DNA of 34,265 nt from CAYRVF01 sp964427535 (GCA_964427535.1 CAYRVF010000050.1:1-34265), one strand, 5' to 3'; positions 1 to 8,444 are shown, counted from the stretch's first letter. Numbers and translations: made by a program. The notes: a model not told the origin generated them from the letters alone.

Positions 1-613
1 GCTGGGCCAGCAGGTGGAAGAGGCGCAAGCGGGTGGGGCGGACCGTCTGCAGGTAGATGTGATGGATGGCCGCTTCGTGCCCAACATCACGATGGGGCCG
101 CTCGTGGTCGAGGCGGTGCGGCGGCATACCACGCTCCCCATCGAGGCGCACCTGATGATCGTCGAGCCTGAGCGCTACGTCGAGGACTTAGCCCGTGCCG
201 GTGCGGACATCATCATCGTGCATCAGGAGACCTCGCCGCACCTGCACCGCACCGTGCAGCAGATTCACGCGGCGGGAAAGCGGGCGGGCGTCGCGCTCAA
301 TCCGGCGACGCCGCTCTCGATGCTGCAGGAGATCCTGGGCGATGTGGAGCTCGTGCTGTGTATGACCGTCAACCCCGGCTTCGGCGGCCAGCAGTTCATC
401 CCCAGCATGCTGCCGAAGATCGAGCGTCTGCGGGCGATGATCGATCAGCGCGGGCTGCGCTGCGACCTGGAAGTGGATGGCGGCATCAACGCCGAAACGG
501 CGCCGCTCGTCGTGCGGGCAGGCGCGACCGTGCTGGTGGCGGGCTCCGCCGCATATGGTGACCCAGCGGGCGTGGCGGCTGGCCTCGCGCGTCTGCGTGC
601 CGCGATCGGATGA
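1..613 (+). CDS. rpe: Ribulose-phosphate 3-epimerase, 5' end cut by window edge
   Basis: Interconverts D-ribulose 5-phosphate and D-xylulose 5-phosphate in the pentose phosphate pathway, in the cytoplasm. The reading frame is open from base 2, so the true start lies before the window; roughly 15-20 N-terminal residues are missing compared with the E. coli enzyme. Family signatures are clear: VDVMDGRFVPN (metal/catalytic Asp of the first strand), EAHLMI (metal His), NPGFGGQ (phosphate-binding loop) and EVDGGIN with the second catalytic Asp, followed by a glycine-rich phosphate site (VAGSAAYG). A GTG at 14 could be mistaken for a start, but it falls inside the conserved region. No gene follows closely on the same strand. 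Identification is secure from motif order and length. Confidence 0.95.
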   Translation, partial: LGQQVEEAQAGGADRLQVDVMDGRFVPNITMGPLVVEAVRRHTTLPIEAHLMIVEPERYVEDLARAGADIIIVHQETSPHLHRTVQQIHAAGKRAGVALNPATPLSMLQEILGDVELVLCMTVNPGFGGQQFIPSMLPKIERLRAMIDQRGLRCDLEVDGGINAETAPLVVRAGATVLVAGSAAYGDPAGVAAGLARLRAAIG

Positions 614-656
614 GGCGCGCGAACTGTGCGACATGCAGTTTGAGATGAGATGGGCA

Positions 657-686
657 TTGGCGGTGTGTCCACCGGCAGTGTACAAT
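657..686 (+). promoter_or_regulatory. Sigma-70-type promoter, probably for the receiver gene at 873
   Basis: TTGGCG at 657-662 and TACAAT at 681-686 are separated by 18 bases. The predicted transcript would have a leader of about 180 nt before the receiver gene at 873 and could continue into plsX. The 614-872 gap holds no convincing gene. Confidence 0.5.
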
Positions 687-872
687 ACCCATACTCAACA
701 GCGTCTTCCTCCGATAGAGCTCGCTGGGTGGACGTGTGTGCGCGGCTCGTACCTCGTGATGCACGCCTCTGGTCCTGTGGATGCCGTTCGGCTCCGAGTC
801 TCATCGTGCAGGATGCACACACTCCACCAGCAGAGCCCGGCGCCGGCCGGGTGGTCAAAACGCGCGTGAAGG

Positions 873-1250
873 ATGGGTACCCCTTTGAAGAAGATTCTTG
901 TCGCCGACGATGACGTGTCCATCGCAGACCTCCTCACTCAAGCCCTCTCGGAAGAGGGCTACGAAACCTATCAGGCGGTCCAGAGTCTTCGCTTTTACGA
1001 CGAGGTATTGCGCCGCGAGCCCGATCTCATCCTGCTCGACCTGATGATGCCGTATCTCGAGGGCAAGGATGAGCTGATGCTGCTGCGCATGAATCCAGAC
1101 ACCGCGAAGATTCCCGTGATCGTTGTCACCGCGCACGCCGAGGCCAAGCAGGAGGAAGCGGAGTATCAGTCGCTGGGCGTGGTGGAGATCGTGACCAAGC
1201 CGTTCGACCTGAATCAGCTCGTGTATCTCATCAAGCAGACGATTGGCTAG
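873..1250 (+). CDS. Single-domain response regulator (receiver only)
   Basis: A 125-residue CheY-like receiver with no output domain. It has the acidic pocket (ADDD, residues 11-14), the phospho-acceptor Asp56 in LILLDLMMP, the switch Thr86 (VVTAH) and the conserved Lys109 (TKPF), so it should be phosphorylatable. Such proteins pass phosphate or signal by protein contact rather than by binding DNA. The ATG at 873 directly follows GAAGG, too close for a standard ribosome site, so the in-frame TTG at 885 is a possible alternative start. It ends 63 bases before plsX. The cognate kinase is not adjacent; the only kinase in the window, at 11.5-13.3 kb, has its own regulator. Confidence 0.9.
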   Translation: MGTPLKKILVADDDVSIADLLTQALSEEGYETYQAVQSLRFYDEVLRREPDLILLDLMMPYLEGKDELMLLRMNPDTAKIPVIVVTAHAEAKQEEAEYQSLGVVEIVTKPFDLNQLVYLIKQTIG

Positions 1251-1313
1251 CGGGCAGACGGTCTATCGCGGGATGCGGCTGGGCGTCCCGACTGAGCAGA
1301 GGGGGAAGCGAGC

Positions 1314-2420
1314 GTGGCGGAGACGGAACGCTCAACCGGGACGGTTACGGCGCCGCGACGAGTGGCGCTCGACGCGATGGGCGGCGACTACGCTCCGGCC
1401 GAGATCGTGGCGGGGGCAGTGCAGGCGGCGCGCGAGTATGCGATCGGCGTGCTGCTGGTCGGCCCCGAGCAGGCCATTCGGGCGGAGCTCGCGCGCCATA
1501 ACACGGCGGGCCTCGACCTGGAGGTCGTGCATACCGACGAAGTTATTGGCATGGACGAGCACCCCGCGGAGGCGGTGCGCGCGAAGAAGCGCAACAGCAT
1601 CACGCTCGCCCACGAGCTCGTGCGCGACGGCAAGGCCGCGGCCGCCGTCTCTGCCGGCAATAGCGGCGCGGTGATGGCGGCCGCGCTCTTCACGCTGCGG
1701 CGCATCCGCGGCATCGAGCGGCCTGCGTTCGCCGGCGTGCTTCCGGCGGCTGGCGGCTCGAAGACGATCGTGCTCGATATGGGTGCGAACACCGACAGCA
1801 AGCCCTCGTATCTGCTGCAGTTCGCGCTGATGGGCTCGGCCTATGCGCAGAGCGCCTTTGGCATGGCGCGTCCACGTGTGGGGCTGCTCTCGATCGGTGA
1901 GGAAGAAACCAAGGGCGACCAACTCACGCAGGAGGCGCACCAGCTGATTCGCGACGCCGCGCCGCGTGCCGGACTCAACTTCATCGGTAATGTCGAAGGA
2001 CGCGACATCAACGCGGGCACCGTGGACGTGGTCGTCTGCGACGGCTTTGTCGGCAACGTCATCCTCAAGACGAGCGAGGGCCTGAGCAAGATGATCCTCG
2101 GGACGCTCAGGCAAGAGCTCACCGCCAGTCCCATCTCCGCCGTCGGCGCGCTGCTCGCCAAGGGCGCGTTCGATCGCGTTCGCAAGCAGCTCGACTATGA
2201 AGAGTACGGCGGCGTGCCGGTGCTGGGCGTGAACGGCGTCTCGATCATCTCGCACGGGCGATCGAAGGCCAAAGCGATCAAGAACGCGATCCGCGTGGGG
2301 ATGCAGGCTGCCGACGCGCGCCTGCCCGAGATGATCGCCGAGGGCATGCGCCAGATCGGCACGAGTCAGGCCGGTGTGGCCTCGGGCACCGACGCGACGG
2401 ACGCCTCCGCGCCGGTCTAG
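1314..2420 (+). CDS. plsX: Phosphate acyltransferase PlsX
   Basis: Converts acyl-ACP and phosphate to acyl-phosphate, the donor used by PlsY in the first step of phospholipid synthesis; a peripheral membrane enzyme. The 368-residue length fits the family. Signatures seen: VALDAMGGDYAP near the N-terminus, SAGNSGAVMAA in the middle, VLDMGAN, GLLSIGEEETKG, NVEGRDI and VVCDGFVGNV toward the C-terminus. The GTG start at 1314 is preceded by GGGGGAAG at 1301-1308. The usual neighbours (rpmF, fabD, fabH, acpP) are absent here; instead a lone receiver gene lies upstream and an unknown gene downstream. The last 25 residues are a low-complexity Ala/Ser/Thr tail. Confidence 0.96.
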   Translation: MAETERSTGTVTAPRRVALDAMGGDYAPAEIVAGAVQAAREYAIGVLLVGPEQAIRAELARHNTAGLDLEVVHTDEVIGMDEHPAEAVRAKKRNSITLAHELVRDGKAAAAVSAGNSGAVMAAALFTLRRIRGIERPAFAGVLPAAGGSKTIVLDMGANTDSKPSYLLQFALMGSAYAQSAFGMARPRVGLLSIGEEETKGDQLTQEAHQLIRDAAPRAGLNFIGNVEGRDINAGTVDVVVCDGFVGNVILKTSEGLSKMILGTLRQELTASPISAVGALLAKGAFDRVRKQLDYEEYGGVPVLGVNGVSIISHGRSKAKAIKNAIRVGMQAADARLPEMIAEGMRQIGTSQAGVASGTDATDASAPV

Positions 2421-2498
2421 CGGGACTTCGCATGGGACGTGCAGGAGAGCGTCATCTCAGCAGCACTATTCAGGATGGACATAGCAAAGGAGTCGTGC

Positions 2499-2981
2499 TT
2501 GGACGTCATGCGCATGACCGTGGTCGATGTCCACGGAACGGTCAGCTTCGTGGCGCATTGCTCGGCGGCGGTCGCACTGACTGCCGCGTGCGCGTCAGAC
2601 CCGAACTCGCTAGGTGACCTGCTCGACGCCTGCACCCGCTACGATCGCGGCTTGCGCTCGCACGTGCTGGCAGGCCTTGCGGTCTTTGACGAGCATAATC
2701 TCCCTGACAACCTGAGTGTCATCCACCGCCAGCTCGATACCGTGCCGCCGCGCGACATCTCGGCGTTCCGGGTGCTCGACCCGGTGACCCGCGAGGCCAG
2801 CCTGCGTCCGGTGCGGGCGGGTATCATCATCTTCAACCTCATTGCCAAACGCATCGTGCAGATTGAGAATACTTACGAGCCGCTGGCACGGTCGGGCGAG
2901 GTCAACTTTCACAACGGCAAGTTCCTCAGCATCCGCCTGCTGCCGTATGAGCTGCCATCTGAGTGGAGCATCGTTCCCTAA
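2499..2981 (+). CDS. Uncharacterised 160-residue protein
   Basis: I do not recognise this family. The frame has the codon bias of its neighbours and ends in the motif-like stretch LLPYELPSEWSIVP. It lacks obvious membrane helices or a signal peptide; a weakly hydrophobic patch lies around VSFVAHCSAAVALTAA and another around AGIIIFNLIAKR. The chosen start is TTG at 2499 because AAAGGAG (2486-2492) sits 6 bases upstream; ATG codons at 2439 or 2475 upstream and 2508 or 2514 downstream are alternatives. It lies 78 bases after plsX on the same strand and 84 bases before the MerR gene. A long opposite-strand frame over 2610-3770 is judged a shadow of this gene and the MerR gene. Confidence 0.6.
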   Translation: MDVMRMTVVDVHGTVSFVAHCSAAVALTAACASDPNSLGDLLDACTRYDRGLRSHVLAGLAVFDEHNLPDNLSVIHRQLDTVPPRDISAFRVLDPVTREASLRPVRAGIIIFNLIAKRIVQIENTYEPLARSGEVNFHNGKFLSIRLLPYELPSEWSIVP

Positions 2982-3065
2982 CGCTGGCTTCTCGGCATAC
3001 CCGCCCGTGTGCTGTCGAGCAGCCCTAAGTTCTAGGAATGAACCTCTTGGGGGAGTCGGTCGCGC

Positions 3066-3827
3066 GTGAGCTACCTGCGGACCTCCGATCTGGCCAGGGC
3101 GGTTGGCGTTCATCCCAACACCGTGCGGCGCTACGTGGATCGCGGCATCTTGCCTCCGGTCGTGCGCACTCCATCGGGCTACCGACAGTTCACACAGCAC
3201 CACCTCGACTGTCTGCGCCTGGCGCACGTGGTCTATGGCAGCCGGTATCCCGGTAAAGCTATCCGCCAGCTCGGCGTACACATCATCCAGGTGACGCGGA
3301 GCGGTGACCTGCGTGAGGCGCTGGAACTTGCCTATAGTCACCTGGCGCTCGTGCGGGCCGAGCGCGACCAGGCCGAGGAAGCCGCCGAGTTGCTCGAACG
3401 GTGGGCGTCGGGCGAGCTTGCGGAGCCGAGCATGCGACCGCTCACGATCGGGCAGGTCGCGCGGGTGCTCGGCGTGACGATCGATATGCTGCGTAACTGG
3501 GACCGCAACGGGCTGATCGACGTGCCGCGCAACCCCGTCAACGGCTATCGGCAGTACAGGGCGGCGGAAATCAACCGCCTGCGTGTGATCCGCATGCTCT
3601 CGCGATCGGGATACAGCATCGCCGCCATTCTGCGGATGCTGATCCAGCTCGACCGTGGGGAGACCACCGACGTGCGCCGCGCGCTCGACACCCCACGTCC
3701 CGACGAAGACGCGCGTCTGGCCTCTGACCGCTGGCTCAGCACCCTCGCCGAGCAGGAGCAGCGCGCCCACACCATCATCGCGCTGATCGACGGGTTCAAG
3801 CGCGAGCAGCCCGCTGAGAGTCGCTGA
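3066..3827 (+). CDS. Two-headed MerR-family transcriptional regulator
   Basis: 253 residues containing two MerR-type winged-helix DNA-binding modules. Module 1 (about 3-70): LRTSDLARAVGVHPNTVRRY then a wing ending in GYRQFT. Module 2 (about 124-192): LTIGQVARVLGVTIDMLRNW then GYRQYR. A Glu-rich helical linker (about 83-118) joins them, and the C-terminal 60 residues have no recognisable effector domain. Start is GTG at 3066 with GGGGGAG at 3049-3055. The gene stands 113 bases upstream of the UvrA-type ATPase on the same strand; in known resistance loci MerR proteins control adjacent drug-tolerance genes, so control of that ATPase is a reasonable inference. Two DNA-binding heads in one chain suggest it may bind as a pseudo-dimer. 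Confidence 0.85.
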   Translation: MSYLRTSDLARAVGVHPNTVRRYVDRGILPPVVRTPSGYRQFTQHHLDCLRLAHVVYGSRYPGKAIRQLGVHIIQVTRSGDLREALELAYSHLALVRAERDQAEEAAELLERWASGELAEPSMRPLTIGQVARVLGVTIDMLRNWDRNGLIDVPRNPVNGYRQYRAAEINRLRVIRMLSRSGYSIAAILRMLIQLDRGETTDVRRALDTPRPDEDARLASDRWLSTLAEQEQRAHTIIALIDGFKREQPAESR

Positions 3828-3850
3828 CGCCCGGCTCGTGTGGCGTCTCC

Positions 3851-3875
3851 AACCCTCCCTAAGGACACCAGGGTT
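3851..3875. promoter_or_regulatory. Candidate MerR operator before the UvrA-type gene
   Basis: AACCCT (3851-3856) and AGGGTT (3870-3875) form a perfect inverted repeat with a 13-base spacer, directly followed by the TA-rich stretch TTATAGC. It is the only clear dyad in the 113-base gap between the tandem MerR gene and the ATPase gene, as expected of a MerR-controlled promoter. No clear -35 hexamer is seen, so the promoter call is tentative. Confidence 0.4.
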
Positions 3876-3940
3876 ATAGCATGCCAGTGTGGACGCACCT
3901 CTCGGCGTTGTTCTTCGCTGAATGAGACTCTGGAGGTCAG

Positions 3941-6487
3941 ATGACTGCGTACATCACCGTTCGTGGCGCCCGGCTGCATAACCTGAAGAACGTCACGCTC
4001 TCGCTCCCCAAGGACCAACTCGTCGTCCTGACCGGCCTCTCCGGCTCAGGCAAGTCCACCTTCGGATTCGACATTCTCAACCTAGAGGGCAAGCGCCAGT
4101 ACTTGGAAGCCCTCGGACTTGTGCCGTTCGGGCTGGCGAAGCCCCCGGTCGAGGCCATCACCGGGCTGTCCCCCTCGATCAGCGTGGATCAACATCTCAC
4201 CAACACCAGCCCACGGTCCACGGTCGGCACGTCCACCGACATCTACACGTATCTGCGCGTGCTGTTCGCGCGGCTGGGCCATCGCCCCTGCCCGGCGTGT
4301 GGCCACGACGTCCCGCCGCTCTTCGACCCCGCCAACGCCGAGTGGGCGGTCGTGCAAGATGCAGATGGCGATGTAGCGGCTCCAGATGAGACGTTTCCCT
4401 GCCCACACTGTGGCGCGCCTGTGCCCGAGATTCGTATGGCGCACTTCTCGTTCAACAAACCCGAGGGAGCCTGCCCGACCTGCACCGGTCTCGGTGTCGT
4501 GCATCAGGCCGACGTGTTGCGTCTGGTTGACGAGCGTAAGAGCATCGCCGAGGGCGCGGTCGCTGGCTGGGAGTCCTTTCAGATCAGCTACAACAGTTCA
4601 ATCCTCCAGGCTGCCGCCGCCCATTATGGCTTCACATTCGATGTCGCGGGTCCGATCAAGGACTACACGCCGGCACAGCGCGACCTGCTCTTCTACGGTG
4701 TCGAGAGCCCGCGCTTTCGCCGCCACTATCCAGACGTCGCGCCGCCAGCGACCGTTCGGCAAGGGCGCTTTGAAGGCATCGCCACGAGCCTGCTACGCCG
4801 TTACGCCGAGCATGTCTCCGAGCACGCCGGAGAGGCTGGCTACCGCGACAAGCTCGAAGACTACCTGGTGATTCAGACGTGCCCGGACTGCGAGGGCACC
4901 CGGCTGCGACCGGAGAGCCGGGTCGTGACGGTGGACGGCCAGAGCATTCTTGCGCTCTCGCGCCTGCCGCTCGAAACGCTCGGCGCCTGGGTGGCCGATC
5001 TGCCCGCCGCACTCAGTCCAGATGGACAGCGCGTCGCCGAGCCGGTTCTGGTCAATCTGCGCGATGGCATCGCGCGGCTGGTCGAAGTCGGCGCCGGATA
5101 CCTGACGCTGGAACGCTCCTCGCCGACGCTCTCGGCGGGTGAGGCCCAGCGGCTGCGCCTGGCCTCGTTGCTGGGCTCCGGGTTGAGCGGCGTGCTCTAT
5201 GTGTTCGACGAGCCGACCATCGGGCTGCACCAGCGCGACACACACCGGCTGATCGGCGTCTTGCGCCGCCTGCGTGACCTGGGCAACACCGTCGTCGTCA
5301 TCGAGCACGACCTCGACATGATCGCCGCCGCCGACTTTGTGGTCGACTTCGGCCCAGGCGCGGGCACGCATGGCGGGCAGGTGGTGGCCGCGGGGACTCC
5401 CGCCGAGGTCATGCGGCAGCCCGAGTCGCGCACCGGAGCGTATCTCGCCGGGCGGGCATCTCTTCCGATCCCAGAGCGCCGCCGCCCGGTCGGCGACGAT
5501 GCCCTCACCATCCGCGGCGCGCGGGCGCATAACCTGCGGAATCTCACCGTGCGTCTGCCGCTGGGCGTGCTGGTCGCCGTGTCGGGTGTCTCAGGCTCTG
5601 GCAAGTCGACACTGGTCTTCGACATCCTCGATCGCGCGCTTCGCCAGCGGCTCTACGGCGCGAGCGATAACCCCGGCGAACACGACGCGATTGACGGCGC
5701 CGAGGCGATTGAGAAGCTCATCACCATCGACCAGGAGCACATCGGCCGCATTCCGCGCTCGAACGCCGCGACCTATTCCGACGTGTTTACGCCGATCCGG
5801 GCGGCATTCGCCGCGACACCCGAGGCGCGGCGTCGCGGCTTCACCGCGCGACACTTCTCGTTCAACGTGCCGGGCGGGCGCTGCGAGCGCTGCGAGGGTA
5901 TGGGCGTGCTCACGGTGCCGATGCAGCTTCTGCCCGACATGGAGGTGCGCTGCCCGGCCTGCTCCGGACGCCGCTTCACCCGCGAGACGCTCGCCGTGCG
6001 CTATCGCGATGCTGACATCTCCCAGGTGCTCGATCTGACCGTCGACGATGCCCTGGCGCTCTTTGAGGATGTGCCCGCCGCCCGTTCACGCCTCCAGGTG
6101 CTCGCCGACGTGGGCCTGGGCTATCTGCAACTAGGGCAGCCCGCGACGACGCTCTCGGGCGGTGAGGCACAGCGTGTCAAACTAGCGAAGGAGCTCGGTC
6201 GCCGCGCTTCTGGTGGCACACTCTATCTACTCGATGAACCGACCACTGGCTTGCACCTGGCCGATGTCGCTCAGTTGCTGGAAGTGCTGCAGCGTCTTGT
6301 GGATGCCGGCAACACGGTGCTGGTAGTGGAACATCATCTGGACGTCATCAAATCCGCCGATTGGGTGATAGACCTGGGTCCGGAGGGCGGCGCGGCTGGC
6401 GGAAGGGTGGTCGCGGAGGGCACGCCCGAACAGATCGCGCAGGTTCCCAGGTCGTTTACCGGTCAGTGCTTGAGGGAGCGACTGTAG
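3941..6487 (+). CDS. Short UvrA-type ABC ATPase lacking the UvrB-binding domain
   Basis: 848 residues against about 940 for housekeeping UvrA. Both ABC ATPase halves are intact: Walker A GLSGSGKST (33-40 region) and GVSGSGKST, signatures LSAGEAQRLRLA and LSGGEAQRVKLA, Walker B VFDEPTIGLH and LLDEPTTGLH. Zinc pairs are present (CPAC at 117-120, CPHC at 154-157, CPTC, CPDC, CERC, CPAC). Only about 33 residues lie between the first two cysteine pairs, where UvrA normally carries its UvrB-binding domain, so this is the UvrA2/DrrC-like class linked to tolerance of DNA-binding drugs rather than general excision repair. ATG at 3941 has GGAGG 4 bases upstream. It follows a tandem MerR regulator and probably is its target. 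Confidence 0.9.
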   Translation: MTAYITVRGARLHNLKNVTLSLPKDQLVVLTGLSGSGKSTFGFDILNLEGKRQYLEALGLVPFGLAKPPVEAITGLSPSISVDQHLTNTSPRSTVGTSTDIYTYLRVLFARLGHRPCPACGHDVPPLFDPANAEWAVVQDADGDVAAPDETFPCPHCGAPVPEIRMAHFSFNKPEGACPTCTGLGVVHQADVLRLVDERKSIAEGAVAGWESFQISYNSSILQAAAAHYGFTFDVAGPIKDYTPAQRDLLFYGVESPRFRRHYPDVAPPATVRQGRFEGIATSLLRRYAEHVSEHAGEAGYRDKLEDYLVIQTCPDCEGTRLRPESRVVTVDGQSILALSRLPLETLGAWVADLPAALSPDGQRVAEPVLVNLRDGIARLVEVGAGYLTLERSSPTLSAGEAQRLRLASLLGSGLSGVLYVFDEPTIGLHQRDTHRLIGVLRRLRDLGNTVVVIEHDLDMIAAADFVVDFGPGAGTHGGQVVAAGTPAEVMRQPESRTGAYLAGRASLPIPERRRPVGDDALTIRGARAHNLRNLTVRLPLGVLVAVSGVSGSGKSTLVFDILDRALRQRLYGASDNPGEHDAIDGAEAIEKLITIDQEHIGRIPRSNAATYSDVFTPIRAAFAATPEARRRGFTARHFSFNVPGGRCERCEGMGVLTVPMQLLPDMEVRCPACSGRRFTRETLAVRYRDADISQVLDLTVDDALALFEDVPAARSRLQVLADVGLGYLQLGQPATTLSGGEAQRVKLAKELGRRASGGTLYLLDEPTTGLHLADVAQLLEVLQRLVDAGNTVLVVEHHLDVIKSADWVIDLGPEGGAAGGRVVAEGTPEQIAQVPRSFTGQCLRERL

Positions 6488-6512
6488 ACTTCCGCTCGGC
6501 GCGATCCACGGT

Positions 6513-6977
6513 TCAGATGCTTGCGGGCGCACTGCTGGCAGGGACAGAACCCAGCATGCTCGTCGGCAGATGGATCACGCCGCGCGCATGCACCTCTTGC
6601 CGCTCGGCTCGCCGTCGTGCCGCGAGCGTCCGCTGCGCCTTCACGACCGTGAGGCCAGCCTCGGCCAGGACCTTGACGAGCTGCTCGTGGCGCTCGGCAG
6701 CTGCGCGCTCATCCGGAGACGAGACTTCATAGAGCGGCTGGCGGATCATGACCAGGTAGCCCTGTTGCACGGGATATACGCCAGTGCTGTAGTGGCCTGA
6801 TCGTCCAACGTGCTCACTCGTCGCGACGACGACATGGTGCCCGTCGGCAGTCATCACATGGTGCCGCGCCAGCTCGCCGCGATATGGCAGGCACGTATGC
6901 ACACTGCCGCACGGAGGCTGAAACGTCATGTCCGCACGGTGTGCGCCCGTCTGGGCGCCGCGAAGGGATGGGGTCAT
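6513..6977 (-). CDS. Uncharacterised protein, convergent with the UvrA-type gene
   Basis: 154 residues, family not recognised. The core has a plausible folded pattern (HVMTADGHHVVVATSEHV, GYLVMIRQPLYEVSS) followed by a charged helix (DERAAAERHEQLVKVLAEAG) and an Arg-rich strand. No signal peptide or membrane helix. The start at 6977 is chosen because the reverse strand reads GAGAGGA 8 bases before this ATG; an upstream ATG at 7037 lacks a ribosome site. The two genes converge with a 25-base gap. The opposite strand is also partly open, so coding status rests on the ribosome site and on residue composition. Confidence 0.55.
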   Translation of the reverse strand: MTPSLRGAQTGAHRADMTFQPPCGSVHTCLPYRGELARHHVMTADGHHVVVATSEHVGRSGHYSTGVYPVQQGYLVMIRQPLYEVSSPDERAAAERHEQLVKVLAEAGLTVVKAQRTLAARRRAERQEVHARGVIHLPTSMLGSVPASSAPASI

Positions 6978-7459
6978 CGTCGCCGTCCTCTCTTCCTGAT
7001 CCGACTCGCGCGTGGTCCTCGATTGTGGCGGGTCCACCGGCTACTGGGCATGCGCGGGGAGAAGATCTGTCTCACGGCGGGCATGCGAGAGAACCGTGCG
7101 TCGATGCACGCGGACAGACCGGTAGCACAAAATGGGCCTGGTGGGGCGCCGCGCGGCTGGGCGTGCCTGTATGCTCCACGGGTCTGTGTTGGCTCACGGG
7201 GAATGGAGTGAAGCAGCGACGCACCGCGGCGACAGACCGCCGTCTATGAAGGTGAAGCGAAGTTGACGGCGAAAACGTCGCTCGCATAGTACTTCCGGCG
7301 TGCTGTGCGACGGCGCGGGCTGGCCTCCTCTCCCAGCCTCTCCCCCATCTGACGGCGGGAGAGACGAGCCAGAGCGATGCCGCGCAAAGCGCGTGCGTCT
7401 CGCTGCCCCCGCTCTCGGCGTCAGCCGGGGGAGGGGGTCAGGGGGAGAGGGCCGCGTCC
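6978..7459. other. Gene-free stretch with an orphan promoter-like site
   Basis: No credible gene is seen in these 482 bases. TTGACG (7263-7268) and CATAGT (7285-7290), 16 bases apart, look like a rightward promoter, yet the next rightward gene begins at 8445 and phoU lies in between on the other strand. Any transcript would run through the inverted-repeat element at 7325-7450 and then antisense to phoU. The promoter of the leftward gene ending at 6513 must also lie here but was not pinned down. Confidence 0.4.
7325..7450. repeat. MITE-like element with C/G-rich terminal inverted repeats
   Basis: The left end reads CCTCCTCTCCCAGCCTCTCC and continues CCC; the right end reads GGGGGAGGGGGTCAGGGGGA and continues GAGG. 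The two ends are imperfect inverted complements of about 20 bases around a core of about 80 bases that contains the smaller palindrome CGCGCAAAGCGCG. The element is non-coding. Similar C/G-rich palindromic repeats are scattered through many large bacterial genomes, so it may be one copy of a dispersed family; no second copy is visible in this window. Confidence 0.45.
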
Positions 7460-8110
7460 CTAGTTCAGCTCCTCGACATCGCCGGTGACCATGAACACCA
7501 CATGCTCGCAGATGTTCGTGGCACGGTCGGCGATGCGTTCGAGGCGGTGCGCGATGAATAGGAGGCTTGTGGAGACGGGGACTTCGCTGGGATTCTGTGT
7601 CATGGACGCGATCAACGTGTCGAAGATGCGGTGGTAGCGGTGGTCGATCTCATCATCGCGCGCGCTCACCTCGCGGGCGAAGCCAACGTCGGCATCCAGA
7701 AACGCGCGCACGCTGTCATGCACCTGTCGCGCGACGAGCCGGCCAAGCTCGGCGAGCTCGTCACTCTCGGGCGTCTCAGCATCGTCGGTGCGGCGGAGCG
7801 TCTGTTTCGCGATATCCGCGGCGTGGTCGCCCATGCGTTCCAGCTCACGTCCTACCATCTGGATAGTCGTGAGCTCACGCAGATCCCGCGCGACCGGCGC
7901 CTGCAACGCGATGAGGCTGAGGCAGCGCACCAGAATTGTGTGCTCTAGCCTATTGACCTCGCGATCTGTGGCGACGACCTCCTCTGCCAGCGCGACGTCA
8001 GAGCGTATCACGGATTCAACGGCACGCTCCGTCTGGTGCTCGACGAGCTCACCAAGGCGCACGACTCCTTCTTCGACCTGCTGGACATCCTGATGAAAGC
8101 TGGTGCGCAT
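7460..8110 (-). CDS. phoU: Phosphate-transport regulator PhoU
   Basis: 216 residues of two PhoU three-helix repeats. Each repeat shows the acidic metal-binding pattern (GRELERMGDHAADIAK in repeat 1; AHRLERIADRATNICEHVV in repeat 2). PhoU damps the Pst transporter/PhoR signal when phosphate is plentiful. The start at 8110 (MRTSFHQD) is preceded on the reverse strand by GGAGGAG about 11 bases upstream; a start at 8170 would add 20 residues that do not fit the family. The pst genes are not in the window; about 2.6 kb away on the other strand is an OmpR/PhoB-type regulator with its kinase, which could be a Pho pair, but the gap argues for caution. Confidence 0.93.
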   Translation of the reverse strand: MRTSFHQDVQQVEEGVVRLGELVEHQTERAVESVIRSDVALAEEVVATDREVNRLEHTILVRCLSLIALQAPVARDLRELTTIQMVGRELERMGDHAADIAKQTLRRTDDAETPESDELAELGRLVARQVHDSVRAFLDADVGFAREVSARDDEIDHRYHRIFDTLIASMTQNPSEVPVSTSLLFIAHRLERIADRATNICEHVVFMVTGDVEELN

Positions 8111-8230
8111 AGATCTCGCGACTCCTCCAGACACTGCGCCGGTGTGACGCAACCGCAAACCATGTCTCATTTTACGATACAGGCCCCGCCGGGCGCGTCG
8201 TAGGTCCTATCGCGCGTCGCTTCCTCGCCG

Positions 8231-8270
8231 GCCAGCCTGGCACGTGCGCCGGGCGACCTCGTCGCCGGCG
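8231..8270. promoter_or_regulatory. Clustered palindromes between phoU and the LuxI-like gene
   Basis: The divergent gap (8111-8444) holds GCCAGCCTGGC (8231-8241, arms of 5), then GGCGACCTCGTCGCC (8252-8266, arms of 6 around CTC), the latter nested in an imperfect palindrome over 8247-8270. They are candidate operators for either divergent gene. A weak reverse-strand -10 (TAAAAT, complement of 8169-8174) could serve phoU; no clear promoter was found for the rightward gene. Confidence 0.35.
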
Positions 8271-8444
8271 CGGCTGTTCCGTGCTGTTCTGATACCCATC
8301 TATCACTATGTCCTATGAGATGGAAGTACTGCCTGGGTGAAGCTTTGCGCGCATATCGTGCGTTCCACGCTGCTCGACCGTCTGGGAAAGCAAGGATGCG
8401 TCCGAGCTGAGGTGGCGCGGTACGGAAGAGGAATCGAGATCGAG

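Noticed and set aside
1332..2255. 307-codon reverse frame
   Set aside because: Antisense to plsX, whose family motifs are unmistakable.
2610..3770. 386-codon open frame on the reverse strand
   Set aside because: It lies opposite a clear tandem-MerR gene and another frame, has no family motif and shows the His/Arg-rich composition of a GC-rich shadow.
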